From NCBI GenBank assembly GCA_017881285.1, contig JADGRD010000020.1, forward strand, positions 1-15,358: 15,358 bases of DNA, given 5' to 3'. The stretch comes from Pseudomonadota bacterium. GTDB taxonomy: Bacteria > Myxococcota_A > Polyangia > Fen-1088. The position numbers and the translations under genes were made by a program. The notes below the pieces were generated by a model, which was not told where the DNA came from, made no database searches, and saw nothing but the letters and a program-made list of their open reading frames with translations. Shown here piece by piece: positions 14,158 to 15,358 of the stretch; positions within the stretch are counted from its first letter, which is position 1, and each line of letters opens with the position of its first letter.

Positions 14158-15342
14158 TCAGCGTAGGATCTGCGAGTTGATGATGTCCGCAGGAGCCTTG
14201 GCGATGACGTAAAAACCGGGAAGGCCTGGGGTCTCGAATGTTCCACGGGGGTTATTACGGGTGATCGAGTCCTTGATCGTGATTGAGCCGGTTTGGTTGT
14301 TGCTGACGAAGAATATCGCGCTACCGCCTTCGTTGGCCACGTTGTTCTCGATCAGGCTACTTGTGACGTTGAGTACGATCTCGTTACCGTCATTGTAGAT
14401 GGCGCCGCCGTTGCCGCCCTGGCCACTGTTTGCACCGTGTCCGACCGCAGTATTCTCCGAGAGCAGGGAGTTCAGGATGTTCCACGAAACCCCAATACTG
14501 CTCAGCGCCCCGCCGTTGGCGCAGGAGTTGCCAAAACCGGGTTTGCCGCCAAACGTACTGTTGACGACCCAGACGGGCCGCGCCGGGCCGGCGCCCGCAG
14601 CCACCAGATAATCTAACTTGCGGATCGCGCCGCCTCCGACGTCGGATCCGAGGTCGTCACACACGTTGTTGAAGAAGCGCGAATTCACGACCTTCAGGCT
14701 GCCTCCCTGCGCGTGAATCGCACCGCCACCACCATCGTTGTTCGTCCCCTCGCCAATGCCCTTGGCACTGCCGTCGGTGAACGTGATGTTCTGGACGACC
14801 AATCCGACGCCCGGGTTGGTGTTGCAGTCGCCCGGACCCGGCGGGTAAACCTGCGCCTTGTCGCAGGTTGCCATGTAGAGAATTCGGGTCGTGCCCCCAC
14901 CGCTCAGCGTCACCTTGTTTCCGCCATCGATGACGAGCTTGGTCCCCTTATCGTTGAAGACCTTCGCAGTCGAGGTGAGAACAATCGTGACCGGGTCAGG
15001 CCCACAGTTGAACGTGATGATGCCGCCCTTGGCGACCGCATTCACGAACGCGTCGCCCGTGCAGCTCGCAGGGGTGCCGGTTCCGATCACGGTCGTGGGC
15101 GATGAGACGTCCTCGGCCCGGCCCGCTGCAGGAATGGTCGCATGTCCGTCAGGGTAGCCGGCGGGCGGTCCATCCAGCGGATTTGTCGGTGGCGTAGCGG
15201 TGTTGCCGCTGTCGGTCGACAAGCTCGCGCCGTCACCGGTCGGCCCATCATTGGAAGGCGACCTTCCGTGACCGCTGCACGCGCTCGCGCTCACGAACGC
15301 GATCAATGCAGCACCCGCGACCGCGGTAGGGTTCGAGACCAT
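14158..15342 (-). CDS. Secreted right-handed beta-helix lipoprotein (Pmp/pectate-lyase-like fold)
   Basis: As drawn, the protein has 394 residues. Its N-terminus has a hydrophobic segment and a lipobox-like ASAC with Cys22, then a Ser/Thr/Pro/Gly-rich spacer of about 60 residues, as in myxobacterial outer-surface lipoproteins. From about residue 90 there is the signature of a parallel beta-helix: SCTGDAFVNAVAKGGIITFNCG, VIDGGNKVTLSGGG, then GGAI (three times), GGAL and FFNN motifs of the kind found in polymorphic membrane protein repeats. Such proteins are adhesins or polysaccharide-binding or -cleaving proteins; no catalytic site can be pointed to. The ATG at 15342 has GGAG immediately adjacent, too close to act as its ribosome binding site, and the frame stays open to the window edge as TLKEM. 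The true start, with a positively charged n-region, probably lies beyond 15358. It is on the same strand as the kinase but separated from it by 163 bases. Confidence 0.8.
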   Translation of the reverse strand: MVSNPTAVAGAALIAFVSASACSGHGRSPSNDGPTGDGASLSTDSGNTATPPTNPLDGPPAGYPDGHATIPAAGRAEDVSSPTTVIGTGTPASCTGDAFVNAVAKGGIITFNCGPDPVTIVLTSTAKVFNDKGTKLVIDGGNKVTLSGGGTTRILYMATCDKAQVYPPGPGDCNTNPGVGLVVQNITFTDGSAKGIGEGTNNDGGGGAIHAQGGSLKVVNSRFFNNVCDDLGSDVGGGAIRKLDYLVAAGAGPARPVWVVNSTFGGKPGFGNSCANGGALSSIGVSWNILNSLLSENTAVGHGANSGQGGNGGAIYNDGNEIVLNVTSSLIENNVANEGGSAIFFVSNNQTGSITIKDSITRNNPRGTFETPGLPGFYVIAKAPADIINSQILR

Positions 15343-15358
15343 CTCCTTCAGGGTACCA

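Noticed and set aside
1..15358. CRISPR arrays, tRNA or rRNA genes, transposases and phage genes.
   Set aside because: I found no direct-repeat/spacer pattern, no tRNA-like cloverleaf and no transposase or phage motifs on either strand by eye; the only dense repeats are protein-level (WD40, Gly-rich linkers).

Overview
The window is GC-rich, densely coding DNA with the character of a myxobacterium (Myxococcota, probably Polyangia-like). Three things support this: secreted proteins ending in a long Gly-Thr-Ser linker, a Cys-x-Cys pair, a hydrophobic helix and an Arg-rich tail (a MYXO-CTERM-like sorting tail); a giant Ser/Thr kinase fused to an AAA/STAND ATPase and a TPR-like helical tail; and a very large WD40/NTPase protein. 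The species cannot be named from the sequence alone.

Layout. 1-397 (+) is the broken 3' end of a Gly-rich secreted protein whose tail is spread over three reading frames. 561-3602 (+) is an exported GH35 beta-galactosidase-like enzyme with the same kind of sorting tail. 3603-3935 (-) is a truncated CBM6 carbohydrate-binding module whose stop codon abuts the GH35 stop. 3936-4169 is a regulatory gap holding a good sigma70-like promoter whose -10 lies inside a perfect 8-bp dyad. 4170-5636 (+) is a secreted two-domain peptidoglycan hydrolase (SLT lytic transglycosylase plus M23 endopeptidase). 5623-10071 (+) overlaps it by 14 bases and encodes a 1482-residue protein with a signal peptide, 14 WD40 repeats, a beta-rich domain, one or two membrane segments and a C-terminal STAND-like ATPase. 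10242-13994 (-) is the kinase-ATPase-helical protein, convergent with the previous gene. 14006-14122 (+) resembles the last residues of a zinc-type alcohol dehydrogenase and looks like a gene relic. 14158-15342 (-) is a beta-helix lipoprotein whose true start may lie beyond the window.

How the genes may work together. The left third is a polysaccharide-degradation and surface-display neighbourhood with two decayed genes. The centre is the most interesting part: a periplasmic double-activity wall hydrolase translationally coupled to a membrane-spanning WD40/ATPase protein, under one promoter with an operator-like dyad. By analogy with FtsEX-EnvC, where a cytoplasmic ATPase controls an M23-containing activator across the membrane, this pair could be a transmembrane regulator and its wall-cutting partner; that is inference. 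The kinase is a typical myxobacterial one-protein signalling module; nothing in the sequence shows that it acts on its neighbours.
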